Shown here in pieces: positions 33,121 through 44,248 of a stretch of DNA of 64,000 nt. The DNA is from Amorphophallus konjac (taxonomy: Eukaryota > Streptophyta > Magnoliopsida > Alismatales > Araceae). Each line of letters opens with the position of its first letter. Position 1 is the first letter of the stretch. Location of the stretch: assembly GCA_022559845.1 (NCBI GenBank), contig CM040117.1:15462856-15526855 (forward strand), given 5' to 3'. Under the pieces are notes generated by a model, which was not told the DNA's origin, made no database searches, and saw only the letters and a program-made list of their open reading frames with translations. Made by a program: the position numbers and the translations under genes.

Positions 33121-36052
33121 CTTCCCCTCATGATTCCTCCTATCAGGATTCTCCCCCTCCGGATCCGCCTCATTCTATCTATCAATTTCTTCTTCTAATT
33201 CCTCCTAATCATGGGTCCAACCCGACTTCTTCCGCATCCACTACCTTGGGCATCTGCCCTTTCTCCCACTGCTTCCGAGGCTTTAGTCCTCACTCCTCTT
33301 CTTGATTTTTTGCTTCTTCTGTAGACTGTTCCATGTGATCAGGGTCTCCGCGCCTTAGCGAGGGAGTTCTAGCCCTTGCCTCTCTTCCTTTTCTCCTTAT
33401 TCGTCTGAGTCTGGTCTAAATACCACTCCTTCTTGTTAGGCCACTTCAAACCTTTACTTTCAATCCTTTTGTCTGCTACTTGAGGATAAATCCCATCAAC
33501 CTCGCCTCTGTAGCTGCTTAAATAAAGATCGCAAGGTAACATATTGGCGTAAGTACGCATTTTTATGATATCATTATCTCATTACTTCACGCATAATTTT
33601 CAAAATGAAGTACTTCTTAACAAGATTAAAAGTGGTGTTTTATACCTTTATCTTAGGCTTTTGTTTAATTAAATCATCATCAAAAGAGTCTTTAGGCTTG
33701 CTTCTGCAGCACCTTTGGTTAATAAGAACCCCGCGCTGGGAGTTCGACTGTCTCTCCCCGCTTGATAAGAGCAACCCTTAGCTGGGCATTCCACACACTT
33801 CACGGCGCCCTTTAGCCGGCTCCTTGATAAAACACCGTTGCTACTTTGGCCATGCCATGAGTATATCTGAAAGTCTTTTCTTTTCTTTATTCGGCCGCAT
33901 GCAGGAGCAAGAGGTTGACGGATGAGATGACCAACCTCGGTACTCCCCAATACGAGAGAAGTCTCAAATAGGGGCAGTCTTGACCCAAAATAAAGTCAAA
34001 TTTCATGATATACATCTCGCCAAAAGGGCTATTATGAAAATCAAGTGAAAATTTTGATAATTGCAAAATTATGAATTATGGCATGACAAGAGTGGCAAAG
34101 TCCCCGCAGGGAAAACCCTGGTCGTATGCATGGCAATGGTCTAAAAATCAAAGGCACAAAGCTCCGGTGCAACAAACCACCTCTTTGAGGGGTAATACCT
34201 TGGAAGGAATTCAAGTCCCGACATCTCCCATCCTGCATAAAGCTTATCCTCAATTATTCTTCTCTTCTCCCTCTAAGACCGAATGTTTCTCGGGTATGAC
34301 CTTAGTAGGGGTACCGTTAATCAAGGGCAGTCGATTATAGGGCGCCACCCTTCAATGCACGCTCGGCTTTGGACAGCTTTAGCGAAAGCCAGTGGTTCAA
34401 AAACACCCTTTGATGCTGCATTAACAAAGTCTAAACCAAAATCCAAAAAACTTGAATACTTCCTAAACCAAAATCCAAAAAAATTGAATAATTCCCGATT
34501 AAAATCCATAAAAATTTGAATATTTTCAAAATCCATAAAAAAAATTTAGATATTTTTCAAAAAAATCCACATAAAAATTCAAATATTTTCAAAAATCATA
34601 AAAATTTACATATTTCAAAATCCAAAAAATTGCGTTGTATTTTTTTTTCTGATGGTGCTTTTGCAGGAACAACAACTCTCACAAGACCAAGAGCACATGA
34701 TGAGTCCTCACCATCCACCATTGATCACATCTTCATGATTTGCTAGGCATTACTCTGATTATTCATCTCCAAATCTTTTTAATTAACTCCTGCTGATTTC
34801 ACTTGATCACTCTGCCACTGGACATTATTTGATCCCGATCATCCAATCTCAATCTCACATACCAAGATTGTCATCCTCATGACAAACAACAAATAATGAT
34901 GCTTTGCAATGCTATGATTTAACTCATGCTATTCATGCTAAACATGCTTCGCCTTGCTAATACATGCTGGAATGCTATCCACACCAAGCTTTGATTGCTT
35001 TGATGTCTATGTTGTGATTGCTTATCGATGCTTTGATTCATGCTATTCTTGCTATGCTTAAATGCCTTATTTGCTTGTTATCTTCCTTATATCTTGGCTA
35101 ATAAAATTTTGAGCGCATGATAAGAAGCTCTTGGTCTCACCGACTGGGCATCATCATCAAGTCCCACGGTGCTTGCACCTCATCTTAGTTCCCTCATGCT
35201 CATTGCTATCACCATCTTCCTGTATGCATTTCTACTATATGTTACATACGCTATTAGATTATATTAAGGACCTTGTAGCTTTGGTAAATCTGGAATTTGA
35301 GTTCCCCTTCATCAAAAATGATGACGATTCCAGAGGCGTCTTAGTCATATGGATAGGCCATTGAGCCGTCCAAGACTAGGGACGATGGTTCCCTTTTACG
35401 AGTTGGTGCGCGGATAAACGGGCTTCGGCTTAGTATCAGCTCAAGAAATTAGTTTCTTGACTCAGTCTTGGCAGTTTAGCAATATTATCCTTGATTATCT
35501 TCTATTTTCATTTGTTTTCATTTTTTCCTTTTAACCCAGCATGCATTCATATAGGACTTTGAATCAACAGTGAAACATCATTCTGATAAGCTGATTTGGA
35601 GAGTCAAATTGATCTTAATCTTTCCAGATATGAGATATTGCTGAATGGAATCCTCAGTTCGTTGTCGCTGTTTTGGGTCATTTTCTCGAAAGCTCATTGT
35701 TTGGATTTCTATCCTCTTATTTCAATCCTTTTCCTTTGATCCACCTTGGTTGTAGCACGTCCACATTGGCTGGTAACCACTCCCCAATGGTGAAACCTAC
35801 AGGTATGTGACCTGGGGTACTTCCACCGCGCTGAAAGTTGATCGTCATTCCTTTATCTTATTCGTGCCCGCGTGCACACTCCCTCTTTTATCCAAACATC
35901 GTTGATTTCATTAAATTTCCCGAGATTGCCTCATCTCAAGTTTTGGATTCAATTCTCATCAGGTGATGTTGATCGCGTGTCTCATCACACCTTGGCATCT
36001 ACTTTTCAGTTCACTCTGTTCCCTTGCAAAGCAGACGCCAAGGCGGGGCAGC
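33121..36052 (+). other. D 3' internal non-coding region
   Basis: No ORF above about 95 codons and no pol motif. Local repeats are an AT-rich run at 34430-34630 of ~30-nt units based on aaaatccaaaaaaattgaat, and an ATGCT-rich stretch at 34890-35070. The end is marked by aaggcggggcagc next to the 3' LTR. This segment replaces what would be gag-pol in an autonomous partner. Confidence 0.6.
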
Positions 36053-37980
36053 TGTAGACATGCCAAAATTGACGTTACTGTGAGTACATCTCGTATTACC
36101 TCGCAATGCCCCAATTTGACCCTCAAATTAACTTTATTTGAGTGGTTTTGTCCACTTTTCTTAGATTTCTCCTTTTTTTCTCCCTTTTCTTATTTTCCCT
36201 ATTTTTCTAGATTTTTTGAGTATTTTTCTCTATTTTTTTGAATTTTTCAGAATTAACGGCGTAAGGGGGGGCGTCATTTGTTTTTAAGAAAATTTAAGAA
36301 AATAAAAAGAAAAATGATGCCTCTTTGAAGAGGGGTCCATTACATTCATTTTCCCATTTTTCTAGATTTTTTTAGGTTTTTTCAGTTTTTTTTATGAATT
36401 GACGACATGCAAAGGGGCGTTGTTTTGGTTTTAAATTAAATAAAAATTGAAAAATGGGAAATGACGACATTCCAAATGAAATATTTTAATATTATTTCTA
36501 GCCCTCTTTCAGGGGTGATTTGGTGGCCTTTCAGGTGTCAGAAAAATACGGAAAAATAGTAATTGGAATCAGCATAGTTAGATGCACGTCCACCTAAAAA
36601 GTGAGAAAATAATAACGAGAAATAAAAAATAACCCTGTTTTGCTTATTTTGAAATAATGTCCCTCACTCGGGCGTCAATTCAATTGACGCCCGAATGCGC
36701 GGTCGTCATTTCCTTTTGACTTTTTATTATTTTGATTCACGACACTGTGCAAGTCGTCATTTTCAATTAACGCCCCTGGTCAGGTCGTCATTTCCATTGC
36801 TATATTTTGATATTTTAAATCCGCCCGAAATTTGTATTAAATTCTAAATAGCGCCCCCATCAAAGTCGTCAATTCTTTTCAAATTTTGGAAAGTCCGTAT
36901 CTGTCTCGAAATGCCTCCAAAATGACGACGCCTCCGCGGGCGTTATTTTAAGAAGCGACCATCTGTCCGGTCGTCAATTCTTGTTCAATTTCGAACTCCG
37001 ACAGAACCTCCTTCTTTCCCCATTTTGAGCCCCTTTTCACTTGGGAAAGGACTCCTAAGGCTTTCTAATATTGAGGGGACACTTGTCTAATGAATATCTC
37101 CCTCCAAATCCCACTAAAACATGTTTTCCTAATTTCCCTTGGAATTAACTCTGAATTTTAGCCCTATAAATAGGACCCCTCTCTCCCTTGTGTAGAGGGC
37201 ATCAATATCAATTCAAGAGGGGGTGCTGTTGGACCAAAGACTCAAGGAGAAGACTCCCATGCACCTAAAAGCTTCATCCATAGAGTTCTTCTTCCTCTAT
37301 TGAAGATTTGAAGCCTCTACATCCATGAAGCCTCTACATCCTCTTCTTCCTCCCTCTAAGATCTTGAAGCCAATTGGAGAAAATCACTAAGCTTTCCCCC
37401 TATCTCTTATTTTACTTTAGTTAATTGCATGCATCATTATTCCATCTCTTCCTTTTATTTCTCTTTATCTCAATATTGAGATCTCCACATTGTGCACTCT
37501 AGCACACCCCCTTTTTTGTGCAACACTTGCGCACTTCTATTTTCATAACATCATACTTTCATCCTCACTCTTTGCATAGGGATTTAAGGGCCAACACCCA
37601 ACAAGGTGTGTTCTTATACATGCTTTTCATGCTCATCTTTATTATGAATTTGATGCTACACTCACCTTGGTTCTAATCCATATTCTTTTATTGGTTGTTG
37701 TCTTTGATCTTTGCAAGGGTAATCAACAAGAGGAACTCTCTTCATCGGCCGGCCGATCGGAAGAGAAAGGTGCACTCACAATCCCCCGCATCCTTTTAAG
37801 ATATTTTTCGCGATCCCTCCATATTGTTATTGTTTATATCCTTTGAGGCCCTCGCGTCTCTGGCGATCACACATTCCCCTTAGCATCCTCGCATGCTCCC
37901 TTTTCTCCTTTATCTTCATTCTTTCTTTTTCCTTTTAATTATTCTTAGTTTTCCCTTAAGTGGATTTCTTAGAATCTACA
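36053..37980 (+). mobile_element. 3' LTR of D
   Basis: TGTAGACATGCC ... GAATCTACA, followed by the GAGTC duplication. TATA box tataaata at 37165-37172. Differs from the 5' copy by scattered, mostly C/T or A/G changes and short gaps. Confidence 0.92.
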
Positions 37981-39264
37981 GAGTCCTATGCACATGTTGC
38001 TAGGATGGAAGCAATTAAGATTTTATTAGCTTTCGCTTGTTCTAAAAACATAAAACTTCAACAAATGGATGTTAAAAGTGCATTTTTAAATGGAGTTATT
38101 AAAGAAGAAGTTTTTGTTGAACAACCTCCCGGATTTCAATTTTCTCCTCAACCTAACCAAGTTTTCAGGTTGAATAAAGCCCTGTATGGTCTAAAGCAAG
38201 CTCCTCGAGCCTGGTATGAAAGGTTGACAGAATTTCTAATCAGCAAGGGCTACCATAGAGGTAAGGTGGATCGAACCTTATTTACCAAGAGTTCGAATAA
38301 AGACCTCATCATAGTTCAGGTATATGTAGATTATATTATCTTCGGTTCAACAAATACTGAACTATGCAATGAGTTTTCTTAATTGATGTCTGCTGAGTTT
38401 GAGATGAGTTTGGTAGGTGAATTAAAGTATTTCCTTGGCTTACAAGTACAGCAGCTGGAGGATGGATGCTTCATCAACCAGACCAAATACACATTGGACA
38501 TCCTCAAGAGGTTTGGCATGATCAATCTGAAGCACATCACAACACCAATGGACACCAACACATCTTTGGATGCAAATGAATCAGGTAAAGAAGTTGATGC
38601 AAAGCTATACCGAGGTATGATTGGATCTTTGCTCTACTTAACTGGCTCGAGACCTAATATACAGTTCAGTGTAGGAATGTGTGCTAGGTACCAATCTAGA
38701 CCCACTGAATTACACTTAGCAGCTGTAAATTTTTTTTTCAGATACTTATCTGCCACACACACCCTAGGTTTATGGTTTCCTACATCACACACATTAGATC
38801 TTGTTGCATATACGGATGCTGATTATGCTGGGTGTAAGATAGATAGAAAAAGTACTAGTGGACATTGTGAATTTCTAGGTGGGAGTTTAGTCTCTTGGGG
38901 TTCCAAGAAGCAACACTCTGTGGCACTCTCTACTGCAGAGGCTGAGTATGTAGCTGCAGGGAGTTGTGGTACACAAGTCATTTGGATCAAACACCAACTT
39001 CAGGACTATCAAGTAGACTTGGGGTGCACACCTATATATTGTGACAATACTAGTGCCATCAATCTAGCCAAGAATCTTGTTTTGCCTTCTCGAACCAAAC
39101 ACATAGAAATAAGACATCATTTTATTAGAGATGAGGTTTCCCAAGGAACATTTGAATTAATCCATGTAGGCACTGCAAACCAAATAGCTGACATCTTCAC
39201 TAAGCCATTGGATAATGAAAAATTCACATCCTTGAGGAGAGAATTAGATATTTTTAAATCTTAG
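37981..39264 (+). pseudogene. pol: pol of Sirevirus C, part 2: reverse transcriptase and RNase H
   Basis: Continues reverse transcriptase after the D insertion: QMDVKSAFLNG (first catalytic Asp), EQPPGF, RLNKALYGLKQAPRAWY, and VYVDYIIFGST, where the invariant YVDD box has become YVDY. A TAA at 38380-38382 interrupts the frame where Lys is usual, then it runs open to 39264 (YFLGLQV, TPMDTN, GSLLYLTGSRPNIQFSVGM). The Ty1-type RNase H follows: YTDADYAGC, STAEAEYVA, CDNTSAI, KHIEIRHHFIRD, and the end QIADIFTKPL. The missing Asp and the stops make the enzyme inactive. The protein ends ~1.6 kb before the 3' LTR. Confidence 0.92.
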
Positions 39265-40839
39265 CTCCATGAATAAAATGCCTTCATGATTTTGTTTTTA
39301 GTATTTACATTTACATTGTTCTTGAATAAAATGTTTTGCTTCCATGAATAACCTGTCCTTCCTCTATGTCCTTAACCACTCAGCATGAGTATATCTTGTC
39401 ATAGTGTAAGGGGGAGTTCTGTCTATGTCTATATGCGAGCTGTTAAGCTGAGGGGTCTATGCATTTGCATATACTGCATGAGTCATATATGAATAACAGA
39501 TCATTGAGTGAGGGGGAGCTGGTTAGTTTGTGAAGATTGACTGATTCAGAAGCATTTGAGAGATGTATGTTGCTGTTGTTTCTTATGAAAGATTTAATAC
39601 AGTTCATTCACAGCAAGTAGAATCCCATACTTGTCTTAAATCCTTAAGTCTGAACAACTAAAGCTCAGCTAGAATCTTTTATCTAGTAATTTAGCAAAGA
39701 CTTGGATAAGGTGCTCGAAGTATGTCTCCTTACACATTTCATGATCATGGAACAAGCTAAACTTATATGTCATGATATCTTCTAAAAACTTGAAACCTAG
39801 ACTTCAAGGAACACATTCTTTAAGAATCAATGCTTCTGGTAGGTATTGTTTTCAAACACTCATATAAAAAAAAATATAAGGGGAATAAAAACAAAAATTT
39901 ACATGCTCAGAGCAATGGTCTGATTACTGAGAAACTGAGTGTTTCATCAAAAAGAAATGAAAATTTTCCTCAGTCATGAGGTGTCAGATTATCTCTGTTA
40001 AGAAGTGCACAACTTTCTATCATGACAGAGCAATGGTAATTAAGTGGTGAGTAACTGGGGAGTCTGGCCTCTGATCAAGGTGTCTCCTCACGTAAAAAGT
40101 CACAGTTACAAACTTTGTTCTCTAAAAAGAGAGGTAATACGGTCCTCACATTGAGTAACTGGGGAGTCTGGCCTCTGATCAAGATGTCTCCTTAATGTCA
40201 AAGATGTGATCTACCAAGTTACCTATTGATCTCTATTCTGCTCGTTAAAGAAAAATATGTTTCAGTCAAATCTCTGGTTTTGTTACTTGTTCATGGGCTG
40301 TTTGTCCTCAATACCTCAAGAACCTTGTTCTGAGAAACAATCTCTTGCAGTCTAACTAGTACAGTTTTGATCAGCTCTCTCTTGGCATATCTGCTCACCC
40401 TTGTTTCCTCATCATATCTTTTGTACGTAGATAAACTTCACTTCCTCTTCTAGGTCTTTCTAGATTACTTGCTTTGAAGAATCAACACTTGTTTTAGTGC
40501 CTTACTTAATCTTTTAAGATATGCCCATGGGTCATTCTCTATGTGAAAATACTACATTTTACTCTCACTTATCCAACAGCTGCATGTCTCTTTCATCTCC
40601 TTTTGATGATGTCAAAGGGGGAGAGTTTAAGGGGGAGAGTCAATTGAGGGGGAGGAGAGTGAAAGAGAGTTCAGGGGAGGAGAGTCAATTGATGGGAGGA
40701 GTGTTTTGCATTGACAACTTTTTAGTGCCTCAAGCATGCATGCTTGATTACTGCTTGTTCACTCTATTTTGATTCCATTTGACATAAATTGTTTCACAGT
40801 GTTGACTCATAGTGTTGCCATCATCAAAAAGGGGGAGAC
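39265..40839 (+). other. C 3' region: polypurine tract run and hairpin repeats, no env ORF
   Basis: No ORF above about 85 codons, unlike Z which has an env-position gene here. Purine tracts occur at about 39410 (aagggggag), 39509 (gagggggag), and in a dense run 40614-40690 of five related tracts (aaagggggaga, aagggggaga, agggggagga, aggggagga, tgggagga). The final tract aaaaagggggaga (40826-40838) lies before the LTR. Two copies of the GAGTAACTGGGG unit are at 40049-40105 and 40153-40205. Confidence 0.75.
40049..40205 (+). repeat. 3' region hairpin repeat, two units, in C
   Basis: Both units read GAGTAACTGGGGAGTCTGGC then ctctgatcaa, g/a, tgtctcc, then an A-rich end (ACGTAAAAAG in unit 1). 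GGAG pairs with CTCC and CCT with AGG. They match the B units GAGTAACTGGGG...ACGTcAAAAGG on the opposite strand, so the repeat is shared between families. Confidence 0.55.
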
Positions 40840-42689
40840 TATTGCACTCCTACGGTTTTGATGATGTCATACACTATAAGTCAATCATGATGGTCCATCT
40901 TAACACATATCTTTTACACACTCTTATATACTGCACTCTCTAGTTCTACTTAGAAAGTCTGTGCATACATAGTTACTTTTTACATTGAGTCCATGCTGTT
41001 GGTGCATATTAACTGAATAGGGTCTGTGCATGCAAGCAACAAGTCGGTGCAACCTTAGTTGCTGCACGCGACTAAGTCATTGCAATATCTATATACGCAT
41101 ATTGAGTCCATGCAGTTTATCTCCTGGCCATTCACCATAGTCGGTGCATATGTCCACTAGACCGCATTGCAGGTCTGTGCATATGCCGCATCTCCAGCGA
41201 ACCAGGTATGTGCATTGATGTCTAGGAGTAAAGCTAAGTCTGTGCATACTTCTTTACTAAGTCCGTGCATAAGAGGTTATAGGTCAAACCTCGGTGCAAG
41301 TTTTGGCACGCACGAGTCCGTGCATGTTAGGTCTGGTCATATAAGGTTCGTGCATATTCAGCATCGAGCACATTCTAAGTCCGTGCATATTTTGCATCGC
41401 TTGATCCAAGTCTGTGCATATCGCTGTAAAGTTCGGTGCATATCTATCTCAGCCGTGTTAGAGTCAGTGCATGTTCTGTCCTAGCCGCACCATGGTCGGT
41501 GCACATGTGTTAGAAGATAAGTAAAAGTCAGTGCAAATCCTTCTTTGTGCTAAACAGGGTCAGTGCATGTCAGTTAGAGTCTGTGCTAGACTTGCTATAT
41601 GATACGTAAAGTCCGTGCATGACCTTGGTCAATGTTGCCTCCACTAAAATCCTCTCTTGCTTGGCAGATTTGTCACCTGATCGAGCATGTGTTTGGCGAA
41701 CCCAAAACCAGTGAAGTTATTCCACGTGGAAGTCAATGTACCAGGTTTAAGAGCTCGTGATCCGAGGCAAGGAATAGATAGGATGATCCTGACACATGGA
41801 ACCAAAAATGGATCAGATCTGTGAGAAGAAATGGGCGGGAATCGTGTTAGCCACACGCTATCATCTGACTATAAAAAGAGGTTGAAGTCTGCAAGAAAAA
41901 GCTGCTGAAGATTGAAGAAACGAGAGCATCTGAAGTCACTGCGAGTGCTGAAACCTCCCTATTCGAGAGAAGAGCCTGCCTAGACATGGAAGAGTATGTG
42001 TGATCAGTTCTTTGTTTGAGCTTGAAAGACTGCTTCTCTGGAAGCCACATTTTCGCTGTGTTTTGAGTGATTATTTTCTTTTCTTTCTTTCATTTTCGAG
42101 TTGTTTCATCCACTTCTTCTATATTGCCTTGTTACCCTCTGGTTTAGAGGAAGGGAGATTGGTTCTCCGGTTGTGAGTGTAGGGAATTCACTCGTGTGTA
42201 CCCTCTAGTTTAGAGGAAGGGAGGTTGGTCCTCCGGTACTGATCTTGCTGGGGCAAGCTCAGGTTCAGATCCTGTAGGTCGCAGTATCAGTGTTGAGGGA
42301 TTTGTTCCCTTGTGGCAAGCTGTGAGGTAGCGGATGTCAGCAGACTGAGTCTGCGGTGCTTTTATTGCTTAGTGCAAGGAAGCCTTACTCCAGTGGAGTA
42401 AGGGGTGGACGTAGATTGCAGACCGTAATCGAACCACCTTAAAAATCTTCTGTCCCTTGGTGTGGTTTGATCTTGTCTGCTATACTATTTTCAGCTCGCC
42501 AAGTGTTTGATCTCTGCACTACTTATGTCTTAGTTCCATTGAGCTTTTGTCTCTCTTGTTGTTTCGTGGCTAATCTTGAGAAGGATCCTTACTGCGCTTT
42601 TGAATTATTTTGTCGATCTTCGAATTAGATTGAATTTGGGGGTGATGTATTCATCCCCCCTTCTAGCTCACCCATCGTGTGAACTAACA
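40840..42689 (+). mobile_element. 3' LTR of Sirevirus C
   Basis: Starts TATTGCACTCC (first dinucleotide TG now TA) after the polypurine tract and ends GAACTAACA before the CAATG duplication. Array at 40960-41625; TATA ctataaaaag near 41868; same layout as the 5' LTR. Confidence 0.92.
42383..42446 (+). other. Candidate conserved LTR RNA domain, copy C 3'
   Basis: Same fold as the 5' copy. The hairpin is CCTTACTC-cagtg-GAGTAAGG; the loop differs in length while the stem is kept. The inner stem is GATTGC/GTAATC; the one substitution turns a G-C pair into G-U. CCACC is at 42434-42438. Confidence 0.65.
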
Positions 42690-42694
42690 CAATG

Positions 42695-43374
42695 ATGTCC
42701 CAGACAGTTGTGAAGAAGTCTCCTAAGAAACCATCTAGACCAGGGGAGCTGGAGCCCTTTAGAGACCAAATAGAATTACGGACCTCCAACCCATCCGGGA
42801 TAGCACAAAGTGAATCATTCCGGCTCTCTGTTATAACTTGAGGGATACTTTCCAAAATATAGGAATCCATTTGATGTTCCTCAGAAGAAAACAGTTTTAA
42901 GTAATAGATTTTAGCATGTAACCACAGGTCATCTTGGTTGGAGAACCATTCTTCAGGATCACCAACTTTTAACCTTCTAATATAATTCCTCCTCCTGTTG
43001 CACTGAGCTACTGCATGGTAGAAAGAGGTATTTCTATCACCACTTTCAATCCAGTCTGCCCAAGACTTCTGATTCCAGAAGATTTCTTCTCTGAGCAAAG
43101 CTAGACGGTGACTTGCATTAGCTGAATTAAGGCTTTCTCTATTAGCTGGAGAGGAGTCAGAATCAAAGGCATTTTGCTTATGTTCAACCTCAGCTTCAGC
43201 CATTTTTATATTCATAAAAACATCCCCAAAAACTTCCTTGTTCCATTTACTAAGAGAGGCTTTGATGGTCTTCAGCTTGACAAACAGTCTAACTAAAGCC
43301 TTGGGATGACTGACCTGAGCATGCTGCCACACATCAGAGACTAGTTGCTTGAAGGAACTATGAGTGCTCCACAT
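42695..43374 (-). pseudogene. LINE ORF2, segment before the reverse transcriptase
   Basis: Minus-strand frame from 43374: HPKALVRLFVKLKTIKASLS, KWNKEVFGD, HRLALLREEIFWNQKSWADW, ESGDRNTSFYHAVAQCNRRR and SSPGLDGFLGDFF. These are hallmarks of plant L1 ORF2 between endonuclease and reverse transcriptase. The true sequence ends at the CAATG duplication; codons beyond are LTR C. It is the 5' end of the truncated LINE, since at 43387 the target duplication begins. Confidence 0.9.
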
Positions 43375-43386
43375 CTTTTGATAAAT

Positions 43387-43400
43387 GAATTTTCAAGCTT
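43387..43400. repeat. LINE target-site duplication, right copy
   Basis: gaattttcaagctt, identical to 17521-17534. It marks the 5' truncation point of the LINE within the non-coding part of B. Confidence 0.9.
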
Positions 43401-44248
43401 AAACAAGCTCCCCCTAAGAAGATGCAGTCTATACATATGTCAAACAAAAATGAGCAAGGATGCAGACTGAATTTATATGTTGACTCCCCCTAAACTTGTG
43501 CATGGGTTGACAATGGAGTATGCAACCTATGACTATGGGTCCCTTAGCATGATATGCATTGGAGTGCATGAGACCACAAAGTGATGCAAGCACAGATTAT
43601 TTGTAATGCATTCTGAACTTAAGAGTAAACCCTCAAGCTCCCCCTTTGTCAAATGGTTATGGAGGTTAAGACAATCAATCAACATGCTATATATCCATAT
43701 GAATGATGAGTTGAAATACATGTGCAGCCATGGCAAGCATCATCAAAGGCAATGATCAAGAATGCTAAACATGAAGGTCATATGGCTACTGACTGGTAGC
43801 AAGAAGCAAGCAACTCATCATTTTATCAATTCCATCATCATGACAAATTTCTCATGGATTACGCAGCTGAAATAATAGATTTCTAGTACAGGGCGGAGGT
43901 ATTGAGCCGAAGACCCAACTCATGCATAGTGAGAGTTCCGGATAGACTTAATCGATCTTTCTACACACCACCATTTAATATACCAGAACTCAAACCAAGT
44001 CTCAAGCAAGTAATCCAACCTAGATGTTCGTCTAAAACCATGGAGGATGTTTCAGTAATTTAGGGAGACACAGTCAGCTTGCATGATTTATTGAAAATAA
44101 AATAGACCTATAATATAATAACTACAAGGCAAACCTACCATGCAGAATTTAAACATAAAGTTGAGAAGTTTATTTACATACCTGTGCCTTGAGCATTTAT
44201 TTCCAGTAGTTCCTTGTACAGCTCCAAGGCACCCTACACCAAAAATTC
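43401..44248 (-). other. B non-coding region after gag
   Basis: Starts just past the gag stop. On the minus strand a short stretch (about 44215-44185, TGGAAATAAATGCTCAAGGC) looks like a decayed start of the protease active site (DSGCSRH), after which pol is missing. Purine tracts appear as ctccccctaag or ctccccctttg at 43411, 43486 and 43638. A block at 43905-43990 (ccgaagacc ... atataccag) is also found in E at 60850-60926. Confidence 0.55.

Larger units (their letters stand above)
26367..37980 (+). mobile_element. Non-autonomous LTR retrotransposon D (Tat/Ogre-like ends), 11.6 kb
   Basis: Exact GAGTC duplication on both sides (26362-26366 and 37981-37985). LTRs 26367-28303 and 36053-37980, both TGTAGACA/C...AATCTACA. 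The primer site begins ttggcgatcacggtggg, similar to the tRNA-Arg-type sites of Tat/Ogre gypsy elements. The purine-rich tract before the 3' LTR is aaggcggggcagc (36040-36052). The inside has no gag, protease, integrase or reverse transcriptase motif; it holds one long Pro-rich ORF and several tandem arrays. It therefore fits a large retrotransposon derivative mobilised in trans. Confidence 0.88.
20517..42689 (+). mobile_element. Sirevirus C, full length with LTR pair, split by D
   Basis: Flanked by an exact 5-bp target duplication CAATG (20512-20516 and 42690-42694). 5' LTR 20517-22363, primer site, gag, protease-integrase, reverse transcriptase, RNase H, a 3' region with a run of polypurine tracts, and 3' LTR 40840-42689. 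Without D it would be about 10.6 kb. It carries several stops, at least one frameshift and a changed catalytic residue in the reverse transcriptase, so it is not autonomous now. Confidence 0.93.
17535..43386 (-). mobile_element. 5'-truncated L1-type LINE, split by Sirevirus C
   Basis: LINE sequence occupies 17535-20516 and 42695-43386 (about 3.67 kb); between them lie Sirevirus C and its target duplication. Tail T-run at 17533-17540; 14-bp target duplication on both sides. From 5' to 3' on the minus strand: the region before the reverse transcriptase, the reverse transcriptase with YADD, a linker, a zf-RVT-like domain, an RNase H domain, and a ~330-bp 3' UTR. The endonuclease and ORF1 are missing because of 5' truncation at 43386, as is common for LINEs. 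Confidence 0.88.
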
